The translations under genes were made by a program, and so were the position numbers. From an uncultured Christensenellaceae bacterium (lineage in GTDB: Bacteria > Bacillota > Clostridia > Christensenellales > CAG-138), in NCBI GenBank assembly GCA_902475645.1, contig CABSAH010000078.1:1-8042 (forward strand): a stretch of DNA of 8,042 nucleotides, written 5' to 3'. Below the pieces are notes generated by a model, which was not told the DNA's origin, did no database searches, and saw nothing but the letters and a program-made list of their open reading frames with translations. Within the stretch, counting starts at the first letter, position 1. The number at the start of each line of letters is the position of its first letter. Below, in pieces: positions 1 to 6,571 of the stretch.

Positions 1-36
1 AAGCGTAAAACTTCTGGCCTCAGGCCACAACTATGT

Positions 37-42
37 ATTATA
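37..42 (-). promoter_or_regulatory. possible divergent -10 box
   Basis: On the minus strand these bases read TATAAT, a perfect sigma-A -10 hexamer. A transcript would start near base 30 and run left out of the window. The matching -35 is poor: TTGCTT at 58-63 with a 15-nt spacer is the best seen. The first transcribed bases would form a 5-bp hairpin (UGGCC/GGCCA, bases 27-15). No coding start with a ribosome binding site is visible in the remaining bases, so the product (gene or RNA) is unknown. Confidence 0.3.
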
Positions 43-94
43 GCACCTTTTTTGCGCAAGCAACAGCCATTATTGGGATTTATGGCGTTTTTTA

Positions 95-123
95 TTCAAA
101 AAGCATACATTGCGTGATATAAT
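95..123 (+). promoter_or_regulatory. sigma-A promoter of tmcAL
   Basis: TTCAAA at 95-100 (4 of 6 matches to TTGACA) is separated by 17 nt from a perfect TATAAT at 118-123. TG at 115-116 makes the -10 an extended one (TGATATAAT). The start site would lie near 130, about 25 nt before the tmcAL start codon. The same TGATATAAT core occurs before the partial gene at the right end of the window. Confidence 0.75.
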
Positions 124-155
124 CGGGCTATAAACCGCTTAGGAGACAATGAATT

Positions 156-1343
156 ATGATCTGCTGCACGGGCATTATTGCCGAATACAACCCCTTCCAC
201 AACGGACACCGCTTCCACATTGAGCAGACAAAGGCCAAAAACGGCGGCCGTCCGGTAATCGTTGCCATGAGCGGATGGTTCGTTCAGCGCGGCGATGCTG
301 CGGCCTACGATCCGTATGTGCGCGCTAAATGGGCGCTTGAAAACGGCGCGGACATGGTGCTTATGCTGCCCGTTATATTCTCCATGGCGCGGGCGGAAAG
401 GTTTGCTTTGGGCGGTGTAAGCCTGCTAAGCTCCACGGGCATGGTCGATTCGCTCTCGTTCGGTGCGGAATGCGGCGATGCCGAACGCCTTGCACGATTG
501 GTCGATTCCGTAAAAGCCGAGTCCGAAGAATATAAGGCCGCGCTTTCATCCGCGCTGTCCTGCGGCAAAAGCTTCCCTTCCGCACGCTCCGCCGCGCTAT
601 GCGCGACGCTCGGCAAGGAAAACGCCGATTTGCTTACCCGTGCAAACAACATATTGGGCGCGGAATACATAAGCGCGATAGACAAGCTGAATGCCCCGAT
701 AACCCCAATGGCAGTAATGCGCACGGGCGCACAGCATGATTCTGTTAGGGCAAAAAACGGCAGCATGAGCGCATCGGCCATCCGCGATGCGCTTATTCGC
801 GGCAATGTGAACATCATACGCCGCGCCGTGCCGGAAGGCGTGTTCGATGACGTTTCAGCTTTGGACATGATAAATGCGGACGTGCTTTCTCTCGCCGTAA
901 TATATGCGCTGCGCCGCCTCGATCCAAGCGAAATAGCCGCCCTGCCGGACGTTGCGGAGGGGATTGAAAACACCATATGGGCCGCCTGCCGCGAAAAGGG
1001 CAGCTTTACGGAGCTTGCAATGCTGATAAAGAGCAGGCGGTACACGCTTGCCCGCATACGCAGAATATGCATAAACGCGTTGCTTGGCATAACCGAAGCC
1101 GACTATGCCCGCCATCCGCTGCCTGAATACATACGCATACTTGGCGTCCGCCGCGAATCGCTGCCGCTGATGGGTGAAATGGCAAAGCGGGCTTCTCTGC
1201 CGCTTGTTGCCTGCTATGCGGATTACGATAAGCTTAATCAAAGCGCGAAGGCCGCCTTCGATAAGGATATATTTGCATCGGATACCGCACAGCTTAACGG
1301 AAAAGCCATAAGCGAATTCAGAAGAAAGTTTATAATAGTCTAA
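156..1343 (+). CDS. tmcAL: tRNA(Met) cytidine acetate ligase (TmcAL, YlbM family)
   Basis: TmcAL uses ATP and acetate to acetylate the wobble cytidine (C34) of elongator tRNA-Met, forming ac4C through an acetyl-adenylate, in the cytoplasm. The 395-residue product is close to the usual family length of about 400. Residues 8-24 carry the nucleotidyltransferase-type motif (IIAEYNPFHNGHRFHI, with HNGH at 15-18). They are followed by the family signature MSGWFVQRGDAA near 38-49, FGAE near 102-105, and the SMSASAIR segment in the middle of the protein. ATG at 156 is chosen because AGGAGA at 141-146 lies 9 nt upstream and the N-terminus matches the family start. A good sigma-A promoter precedes it, and ylbJ follows within 35 nt on the same strand. 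The family assignment is firm; the biochemical role is taken from the B. subtilis enzyme. Confidence 0.95.
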   Translation: MICCTGIIAEYNPFHNGHRFHIEQTKAKNGGRPVIVAMSGWFVQRGDAAAYDPYVRAKWALENGADMVLMLPVIFSMARAERFALGGVSLLSSTGMVDSLSFGAECGDAERLARLVDSVKAESEEYKAALSSALSCGKSFPSARSAALCATLGKENADLLTRANNILGAEYISAIDKLNAPITPMAVMRTGAQHDSVRAKNGSMSASAIRDALIRGNVNIIRRAVPEGVFDDVSALDMINADVLSLAVIYALRRLDPSEIAALPDVAEGIENTIWAACREKGSFTELAMLIKSRRYTLARIRRICINALLGITEADYARHPLPEYIRILGVRRESLPLMGEMAKRASLPLVACYADYDKLNQSAKAAFDKDIFASDTAQLNGKAISEFRRKFIIV

Positions 1344-1370
1344 ATACTCCCCCGCATATGCTCATACATT
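1342..1370 (+). promoter_or_regulatory. candidate sigma-E promoter for ylbJ
   Basis: CATACATT at 1363-1370 matches the sporulation sigma-E -10 consensus CATACANT at every position. AAATACT at 1342-1348 agrees with five of seven positions of the -35 consensus KMATATT, with a 14-nt spacer, the normal sigma-E distance. The -35 overlaps the tmcAL stop codon. B. subtilis ylbJ belongs to the sigma-E regulon, so the location fits. The start site would fall near 1377, which makes the first ATG (1358) untranslatable from this transcript. Confidence 0.6.
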
Positions 1371-2449
1371 ATGGTATGAGCAGGAAAATAGTGTTTTCAT
1401 TATGCGTGCTGCTTTGCGGCGCGCTTATAGCCTTGAACGGCGAAGCGGCCGATGCGGCGCGTTGCGGCTTTTCACTGTGGCAAAACAGCGTTATGCCCGC
1501 GCTGCTGCCCTTTTTCGTATGTACTGGGCTTATGCGCAAGCTGGGGCTTATCGGCCTTGGCAGCCCCGCGGCGCTTATGGCGCTTTCATTCATATCCGGC
1601 GCACCGGGCGGGGCAAGGCTATGCGCGGGCATATACGGCGAGGGACGGGACAATACATTCATGGCGGCATCGCTCAATGCATTAAGCCCCATGTTCATAA
1701 CGGGCGCGTTTTCCTCATCCATGCTGCGCTGCCCTCAAGCCGCCATACCCATTGTTTCGGCGCAGCTTGTATCAATGCTTATATTCTTTATAGCCGCCCT
1801 AAAGTGTGCGCCGACTCCTGCGCGCATTGAGCCGCACGGGGAAAAGGCAAGCATAGGCGTTCTGTTTGCAGCAAGCGTTACGGAAGCCGCCGCATCGCTA
1901 ATATCGATATGCGGCATGATAGTATTCTTTTCCGTGCTTATGCGCATGGCGGAGGTAATCGGCCTGATGCGCATAATCGCATGGCCGCTGAAGCAGCTTA
2001 TAGTTTTGCTCGGCGGGGACGGTCAATCGGCGGAGGTAATAATATGCGCGGCGGCGGAGGCCGCAACGGGCGCAAGCCGCATAGCCGAAGCGGGGCTGAG
2101 CCTTAGGGTCGCCACGACCATTGCGGCGTTTGCATTTTCCTTCGGCGGGCTGTGCATAATGGCGCAAAGTATGCTATTCATGCGCATAGATATAAGAAAA
2201 TACATTATACGCAAGCTGGCGCAGGGTATGCTTGCCGCGCTGATTGCATATCTTCTGTTTCCGCTTTGCTGCAAGGGCGCAAAATGCGTTACCGCGGAGC
2301 CCGAATTGATGGAAACACTGGGACAAAACAGCCTTTCCGCCCTTGCAATACTCGCCTGCTCAATGGCGGCAATGGGCGCCGTAATGCTTATATGCGCCGC
2401 AAAAGCAAGGCTTGAACGGCTTAAAGGCGCGGGTATTGGGCGGGATTAG
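1358..2449 (+). CDS. ylbJ: sporulation integral membrane protein YlbJ
   Basis: This is a multi-pass membrane protein of the YlbJ family, needed for normal spore formation in B. subtilis; its transported substrate, if any, is unknown. It contains gate-type membrane segments. The first half has LWQNSVMPALLPFFV (residues 40-54), FISGAPGGARL (78-88) and ALSPMFITGAFSSSM (108-122); the second half repeats the design with EAATGASRIAEAGLSL (234-249) and FAFSFGGLCIMAQS (258-271). About eight hydrophobic stretches are visible, near 11-26, 43-57, 70-82, 131-149, 180-205, 250-275, 287-303 and 326-348. The product is 363 residues from the first ATG, somewhat short for the family. The start is uncertain. 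ATG 1358 and in-frame ATG 1376 both lack a ribosome binding site, whereas GTG 1391 has AGCAGGA about 5 nt upstream and suits the sigma-E-like promoter. It lies 14 nt after tmcAL and converges on the coiled-coil gene. Confidence 0.88.
   Translation: MLIHYGMSRKIVFSLCVLLCGALIALNGEAADAARCGFSLWQNSVMPALLPFFVCTGLMRKLGLIGLGSPAALMALSFISGAPGGARLCAGIYGEGRDNTFMAASLNALSPMFITGAFSSSMLRCPQAAIPIVSAQLVSMLIFFIAALKCAPTPARIEPHGEKASIGVLFAASVTEAAASLISICGMIVFFSVLMRMAEVIGLMRIIAWPLKQLIVLLGGDGQSAEVIICAAAEAATGASRIAEAGLSLRVATTIAAFAFSFGGLCIMAQSMLFMRIDIRKYIIRKLAQGMLAALIAYLLFPLCCKGAKCVTAEPELMETLGQNSLSALAILACSMAAMGAVMLICAAKARLERLKGAGIGRD
1359..1382. repeat. 9-bp perfect inverted repeat over the ylbJ start
   Basis: TGCTCATAC (1359-1367) and GTATGAGCA (1374-1382) are exact reverse complements separated by 6 nt. 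In an mRNA reading through from tmcAL this would be a hairpin hiding both candidate ATG codons (1358 and 1376). As DNA it covers the sigma-E-like -10 box and could be an operator. It has no U-tract, so it is not an intrinsic terminator. Confidence 0.6.
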
Positions 2450-2480
2450 GCGGTTGCAGCCCTATATTTCCGCATAAAAA

Positions 2481-2505
2481 TACGCGGCGCTTTTGCGCCG
2501 CGGTA
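2481..2505 (-). terminator. intrinsic terminator between convergent genes
   Basis: CGCGGCGC (2483-2490) and GCGCCGCG (2495-2502) form an 8-bp stem with a TTTT loop, extended by TA/TA past one bulged base. Read on the minus strand it is followed by TATTTTTATG (bases 2482-2473), a proper U-tract, so it ends the rsmD-coaD-coiled-coil operon about 20 nt after its last stop. On the plus strand the following bases are not U-rich, so termination of ylbJ here would be weaker. Confidence 0.75.
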
Positions 2506-2523
2506 CGTTATCGCTTATACGAA

Positions 2524-3312
2524 TTATTCTTCGTCGTCGAAATCATCATCGTCAAAATCTATATTCTTCTTTTTCTTGCCGAACAGCTTGCCGAAAAATC
2601 CGCCCTTTTCTTCATCTTCGTCATCATTGTATTCATCCTCTTCCTCGTCAATAACGGGGTTGGACTTCAGCTTGGCCACATAGCTGCTCTTCTTGGGCTC
2701 CTCGGCGGCTGTATTATCATTCGCCGCATTTGCCCCGCTGTTTTCGCTCTCGGCAGCAGGCTGAACGTTGACCGCGCTCCTTGCGCCCAAATCCTTTCTG
2801 TTTATGGCAACAAGCTGGCGGTATTCGTTAAGGAAGTTTTCAAGATCCTTCAGAACATCGTCCGCATAGCATTTTGCGTTTTCAAACACAAGGCCGGCGT
2901 TAGCCTCCGCCTTCTGTGCAAGCAGCTTTGCGCGGCGCTGCGCTTCCTGATATATCTCATCCTCGGATACAAGCCTTTCGTATTCGCTGCGCGCTTTTTC
3001 TATTATTTCGGCCGCCTTCTGCTTTGCATCCTCCGCCATTCTTTCGCAGTCCTCCTCAGCGCGGCCCACAATGTCCCGCGCGTGTTCGTCCGCATTGTCT
3101 ATCATGGATTGCGCATCGATTATAACGCTGTTGGCCCTGCGGATATCCTCCGGTATTGTAACCTTAAGGTCGCCAAGAAGGTCCATCATCTCCTCAACGT
3201 CTATAACGCGCTTATTCGCGCCGCCTATTTTGGGGCGGGGGCTGTTTTCAACCATGTCCTCTATTTGGCCTATAATGGTAAAAATCTGCATATTCTGGAT
3301 GTCGTTGCTCAT
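2524..3312 (-). CDS. coiled-coil protein next to coaD (clostridial 'ATPase'-like family)
   Basis: The function is not known. The 262-residue protein resembles the clostridial proteins found beside coaD that are often labelled ATPase or V-type/F-type subunit B/H-like because of their coiled coil; there is no nucleotide-binding motif here. Residues 8-60 form a conserved-looking N-terminal part (IIGQIEDMVENSPRP, then VIDVEEMMDLLGDLKVTIPEDIRRA). Residues about 60-170 are a long, charged, alanine-rich coiled coil with repeated DA/EA heptad-like spacing. Residues 175-215 are low-complexity linker. The tail alternates acidic runs (222-235 and 251-262) with a basic-aromatic patch, GGFFGKLFGKKKKN (237-250). 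No signal peptide or membrane segment is seen. ATG overlaps the coaD stop (ATGA), with AAGGAG 5 nt upstream inside coaD, so translation is probably coupled. The shape recalls DivIVA or ATP synthase b scaffolds, but homology to either is not shown. Confidence 0.75.
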   Translation of the reverse strand: MSNDIQNMQIFTIIGQIEDMVENSPRPKIGGANKRVIDVEEMMDLLGDLKVTIPEDIRRANSVIIDAQSMIDNADEHARDIVGRAEEDCERMAEDAKQKAAEIIEKARSEYERLVSEDEIYQEAQRRAKLLAQKAEANAGLVFENAKCYADDVLKDLENFLNEYRQLVAINRKDLGARSAVNVQPAAESENSGANAANDNTAAEEPKKSSYVAKLKSNPVIDEEEDEYNDDEDEEKGGFFGKLFGKKKKNIDFDDDDFDDEE

Positions 3313-3800
3313 TTCTTCTCCTTAACCTTTCCAAGGATGTATTCAGATATTTCATTCGGCACCAATGCGCCGATATCCGCACCGTATTTCATCAATTCGC
3401 GTACAGCGCTTGAGCTTATATGCACATGCGCCGCATCGCAAGCAAGATAAACCGTTTGCACTTCGCTTGCAAGCCGCTTATTGAAGTATTCCATGCTCGT
3501 TTCAAATTCGTAATCGGCATAGGAACGAAGCCCGCGCACTATAAAGCGTGCGCTATGCATACGCGCACATTCAACGGTAAGGCCGCCGAAGCTATCCGCC
3601 GACGCATTGCTTATCCCCTCCGCCGCTATAACGCGGTTTATAAGCATCACCCGCTCCTCCGTGCTGAACAGATAATGCTTAGCCGGATTTGGTATAACGC
3701 ATACGGTAACATTATCGAATATTTCGCATGCCCGTTTAAGTATGTCAAGATGCCCGACCGTAAACGGATCGAAGCTTCCCGGGAAAACAGCGTTTTTCAT
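3309..3800 (-). CDS. coaD: phosphopantetheine adenylyltransferase
   Basis: CoaD transfers AMP from ATP to 4'-phosphopantetheine, giving dephospho-CoA, the penultimate step of coenzyme A synthesis. The hexameric bacterial enzyme is normally about 160 residues; this one is 163. The N-terminal PGSFDPFTVGHLDIL carries the nucleotidyltransferase TxGH motif. Further along are NPAKHYLFSTEERVML, the RGLRSYADYEFE region and the C-terminal HISSSAVREL motif that helps bind ATP. Two ATGs lie back to back, at 3803 and 3800. I chose 3800 because GGGAGG then lies 6 nt upstream, instead of 3, and because the product then begins MKNAVFPGSF like typical CoaD. The TGA stop of rsmD shares one base with this ATG, and the stop overlaps the next gene's ATG by 4 nt, so all three genes form a tight operon. 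Confidence 0.95.
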   Translation of the reverse strand: MKNAVFPGSFDPFTVGHLDILKRACEIFDNVTVCVIPNPAKHYLFSTEERVMLINRVIAAEGISNASADSFGGLTVECARMHSARFIVRGLRSYADYEFETSMEYFNKRLASEVQTVYLACDAAHVHISSSAVRELMKYGADIGALVPNEISEYILGKVKEKK

Positions 3801-4348
3801 CATTCTCCTCCCATCCTGTAAAAGGACAGCGCGGCGTCGCGGTATATTCGCCTATCGTAAAGCACAAGCCCGCCCGTATCCTCCGGCACTATATGCGCGT
3901 CATGCTCGGCTATTATAATGGCGCCACTGTTCAGTATGCCCGATGCGCCGATGGCTTTAAGCGCCTTTTCCATAAGCCCCGCCCTATACGGCGGATCGAG
4001 GAACACAATATCGAATCTGCTTGACGCCAATGAGCGCACGGCTCTTTCAAAATCCATGTTCATAACAACGGAATTCTGCCCGAACCCAAGCTTTTCGATG
4101 TTTGCGCGTATCACCCTTACGGCATCGCGGGACATATCGTTAAACGCCGCAAAGCTTGCCCCGCGGCTCAATGCCTCAAGCCCAAGATTGCCGGACCCCG
4201 CAAAAAGGTCAAGCACCGCTTTGCCGTAAAGCTGAAACTGTATTATGCCGAAAAGCGATTCCTTTACCCTGTCCAGCGTTGGGCGGGTATCCGTTCCCTT
4301 CGGCGCGAGTATCGGCCTTCCCTTGCAGGAGCCAGCAATTATGCGCAC
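3800..4348 (-). CDS. rsmD: 16S rRNA (guanine(966)-N2)-methyltransferase
   Basis: RsmD methylates N2 of G966 (E. coli numbering) in helix 31 of 16S rRNA, using S-adenosylmethionine. The 182-residue product has the whole family pattern: MRIIAGSCKGRPI at the start, TRPTLDRVKESLF (21-33), the SAM-binding loop DLFAGSGNLGLEAL (47-60), the acidic FND near 69-71, and the catalytic motif IV DPPY (118-121). Translation starts at a GTG (4348-4346), with CGGAGG 5 nt upstream; the next residues RIIAG match the usual N-terminus. It is the first gene of the rsmD-coaD-coiled-coil operon, a pairing common in Bacillota. Confidence 0.95.
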   Translation of the reverse strand: MRIIAGSCKGRPILAPKGTDTRPTLDRVKESLFGIIQFQLYGKAVLDLFAGSGNLGLEALSRGASFAAFNDMSRDAVRVIRANIEKLGFGQNSVVMNMDFERAVRSLASSRFDIVFLDPPYRAGLMEKALKAIGASGILNSGAIIIAEHDAHIVPEDTGGLVLYDRRIYRDAALSFYRMGGE

Positions 4349-4360
4349 ACAAACCTCCGA

Positions 4361-4415
4361 TAAGGACTTATCCTTAGTATTTTAGCATTATACCACATCA
4401 AGATACAAGCATAAA
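4361..4415 (-). promoter_or_regulatory. extended -10 promoter and leader hairpin of the rsmD operon
   Basis: On the minus strand TGGTATAAT (4395-4387) is an extended -10 with a perfect hexamer. TTTATG (4415-4410) is a weak -35 at a 17-nt spacer, as is usual when the TG extension is present. The start site would be near 4380. The short leader holds a 6-bp hairpin, TAAGGA/TCCTTA with a TAAG loop (4376-4361), which ends immediately before the CGGAGG ribosome binding site (4359-4354) and could affect initiation. Confidence 0.65.
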
Positions 4416-4454
4416 TCCTTATTTTATCCGGTTTTTTACAAAAAGTACGTTATT

Positions 4455-4484
4455 GGGGCCGCAAAAGCAAGCTTCCGCAGCCCC
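4455..4484 (-). terminator. terminator-like hairpin after the amidohydrolase gene
   Basis: On the minus strand GGGGCTGC and GCGGCCCC pair over 8 bp, including one U-G wobble, around a 14-nt loop that holds a further AAGC/GCTT stem. It lies about 32 nt after the amidohydrolase stop. The minus-strand U-tract (CTTTTTG) comes only about 9 nt after the stem. On the plus strand GTTTTTATATTATTAT follows the stem at once, although the wobble becomes a C/A mismatch. It may act in both directions, shielding the rsmD promoter region from read-through. Confidence 0.55.
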
Positions 4485-4516
4485 GTTTTTATATTATTAT
4501 GCTTCTATATGCGCCC

Positions 4517-5683
4517 TTAGCGTTCCTCATGCACAACATTGCCGTTAACCAACGTTAGCACGCAGCGGGAGCGGAGGTCAAACGGATGCCCGCTGAACAC
4601 GGCTATATCCGCATCCTTGCCGACTTCTATGGAGCCTACCCTATCCGCTATGCCCGTCATCTTGGCGGCGTTTATGGTTATTGCCTTCAGCGCGCCATCC
4701 TCGCTTGCCCCTTCGCGGACGCCGATTGCCGTACACATGGGCAGGTATTGTTCCGGTATTACGGGGTGGTCGGTCATCATGGAATATTCTATGCCCGCCT
4801 GTTCCAGCACGCCCGGCGCCTTAAAGGAAAGGTTCTTCAGCTCTATCTTGCTGCGTTCGGAAAGCAACGGCCCTACTATTATGCCTTCGCAATCCTCGCT
4901 TAGCGCCTCTTTAAGCTTATCGGTTATAAGATAGCCCTCGGTGCAATGATCAAGCGTATAGCGGACATTGAATTCGCGGCATATGCGTATGGCGGTAAGT
5001 ATATCGTCCGCGCGGTGCGCATGTATCTTCAATGGCAGCTCGCGGCGTATTACCCGCGCCAGTATCTCCTTGCCAAGGTTCCTTTCGGGCATCTTTTCGG
5101 GGTCGGCCTTGCCCTTTTCAAGCTTTTCGTTGTATTCCTGCGCCTCAACCAACGCTTTGCGCATAAGGGCGGCGGTTGCCATTCTGGTGGAAGGGGTCTG
5201 GTTCTTACCGTCATATACGCGCTTGGGGTTTTCGCCAAACGCCGCCTTAACAGCAACCGGGAAGCGCAGCAGCTTATCCTCCACGCTGCCGCCGCAGGTC
5301 TTTACGGCAACGAACTGGCCGCCTATAACGTTTGCGCTGCCGGGGCCCGTTACGCAGGTTGTAATACCGCCTGCCGCGGCCTCCTCAAAGCAGCGGTCGT
5401 ATGGATTTATTGCGTCTATCGCCCTTAGCTCGGGGGTTATCGGATTAGTGCATTCGTTTCCGTCGGAGCCTTCAAAGCCCATTGCATCCTCCCACATGCC
5501 TATGTGACAATGCGGGTCAACTATGCCCGGCATAACCACCATGCCCGTAACGTCGCGCACCTCGGCATCGCCGTAGGATAGATTTTCGCCCACGGCAACT
5601 ATTTTGCCGTTGTCTATCGCCACGTCGCCAACAAACGCCGGGCCCGCCATTGTCATCACGTTTCCGTTTTTCAATAAGAGCAT
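4517..5683 (-). CDS. metal-dependent amidohydrolase, uncharacterised (COG1228-like)
   Basis: This is a predicted cytoplasmic hydrolase of the amidohydrolase superfamily, substrate unknown. The 388-residue protein has the beta-sandwich start (LLLKNGNVMTMAG), then the metal-binding HxH in GIVDPHCHIGMWED (H58, H60), a glycine-rich VTGPGSANVIGGQF (111-124), KIHAHRADD (H221, H223), YTLDHCTEGY (H246) and MMTDHPVIP (D305, H306). The C-terminal VGSIEVGKDADIAVF closes the sandwich, as in imidazolonepropionase- and dihydroorotase-like enzymes. The WED...GFEG.DGNE stretch marks a subgroup common in Clostridia that I know only as unassigned amidohydrolases. I chose the ATG at 5683 because AGGAGG lies 9 nt upstream; a longer reading from 5719 would overlap nnrD and lacks such a site. 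It is the last gene of the recX-nnrD operon, 28 nt after nnrD. Confidence 0.85.
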   Translation of the reverse strand: MLLLKNGNVMTMAGPAFVGDVAIDNGKIVAVGENLSYGDAEVRDVTGMVVMPGIVDPHCHIGMWEDAMGFEGSDGNECTNPITPELRAIDAINPYDRCFEEAAAGGITTCVTGPGSANVIGGQFVAVKTCGGSVEDKLLRFPVAVKAAFGENPKRVYDGKNQTPSTRMATAALMRKALVEAQEYNEKLEKGKADPEKMPERNLGKEILARVIRRELPLKIHAHRADDILTAIRICREFNVRYTLDHCTEGYLITDKLKEALSEDCEGIIVGPLLSERSKIELKNLSFKAPGVLEQAGIEYSMMTDHPVIPEQYLPMCTAIGVREGASEDGALKAITINAAKMTGIADRVGSIEVGKDADIAVFSGHPFDLRSRCVLTLVNGNVVHEER

Positions 5684-5711
5684 TTTTCTTTTCCTCCTTG
5701 AATTTGTTTGT

Positions 5712-6569
5712 TTATTCAAACAATTTGTTTACCGTTTGTTCAACCGCGTCCGTAACATCCCTCGCCATAAGCATTCGCTCATTCAGCAGCCGCATGGCCT
5801 CGTCCGCGCTTGCGCCCAATGTATATGCCCCCGCGCACGCCGCGCCAAAGGGTTCAAGGCCTTGGCTCAGCATGGCAAGCGTTATGCCGCTTAGCACATC
5901 CCCGCTGCCGCCCTTTGCAAGGCCGCTGTTCCCGTTTGTATTCAAGGCAATGCGCCCGTCGTGGCAGGCAATAACGCTTTTGTATGATTTAAGCAGCACG
6001 GTGCAGCCCCACCGCTTGGCATACGTTGCGGCAACCTCCGCCTGATTTTCCTTTATATACGCCGTTGTAAGCCCCGTAAGCCGCGCCATTTCGCCTATAT
6101 GCGGCGTAAGCACGGCGTTTTCATGCAGCATATTTGCCATGTCCTCCATGCGGGATAGCGCGTTCAAGCCGTCCGCATCTATTACAATGGGCTTTTTTGC
6201 CGAAAGCGCAAGCCTTACCGCGCCTTCCACCCCGCTATCCTTACCCATGCCGGGGCCTATGCACAATGCGTTCGCTTCGGCTATATACTGCGCTGTGAAG
6301 CCGCCGTCAAGCCCGCTCCACCCGTCCGCGCCGAACGCAATGCACATACATTCGGGAAGATTGTAAAACGCCGGCCGCGCCCCGTTTGGAACAATCGCCT
6401 TCAGCGTACCCACGCCGGCACGCAGCGCTGCGGCGGCGCACATAAGCGCGGCCCCGCTCATAAGCTCGCTGCCTGCCATTATAAGCGCGCGACCGTTGTC
6501 GCCCTTGTTGGCCGTGGGCTTCCTTTCGCCTATAAGCGCCCTTATTTTTTCAAACGTGAGCCGTTCCAT
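5712..6569 (-). CDS. nnrD: ADP-dependent NAD(P)H-hydrate dehydratase
   Basis: NnrD repairs damaged NADH and NADPH: it dehydrates the S-form of the hydrates using ADP. The 285-residue ribokinase-fold protein has NKGDNGRALIMAGS (21-34), GPGMG (105-109), DADGLN (131-136), LTPHIGE (154-160) and the nucleotide-binding NTNGNSGLAKGGSGDVLSG (210-228) with the catalytic aspartate in GSGD (D224). The N-terminal epimerase domain (NnrE), fused in many bacteria, is absent. A usually conserved KG..T loop is here KSYKS (194-198), a mild departure. The start is ATG 6569, two bases after the recX stop; the nearest ribosome binding site, GAGGA, is a long 12 nt away, so translation probably relies on coupling to recX. 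Confidence 0.93.
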   Translation of the reverse strand: MERLTFEKIRALIGERKPTANKGDNGRALIMAGSELMSGAALMCAAAALRAGVGTLKAIVPNGARPAFYNLPECMCIAFGADGWSGLDGGFTAQYIAEANALCIGPGMGKDSGVEGAVRLALSAKKPIVIDADGLNALSRMEDMANMLHENAVLTPHIGEMARLTGLTTAYIKENQAEVAATYAKRWGCTVLLKSYKSVIACHDGRIALNTNGNSGLAKGGSGDVLSGITLAMLSQGLEPFGAACAGAYTLGASADEAMRLLNERMLMARDVTDAVEQTVNKLFE

Positions 6570-6571
6570 TG

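Noticed and set aside
305..1090. Long open frame on the minus strand within tmcAL
   Set aside because: It is antisense to a gene with clear family motifs, has a Ser/Ala-rich product with no recognisable motif, and has no ribosome binding site.
4968..5507. Open plus-strand frames opposite the amidohydrolase gene
   Set aside because: They lie wholly inside a well-supported gene on the other strand and their products are low-complexity with no known motif.
5684..5719. Longer N-terminus of the amidohydrolase (start at 5719)
   Set aside because: It would overlap nnrD, adds an unrelated polar/basic 12-residue stretch, and the ATG at 5683 has an AGGAGG site at good spacing.
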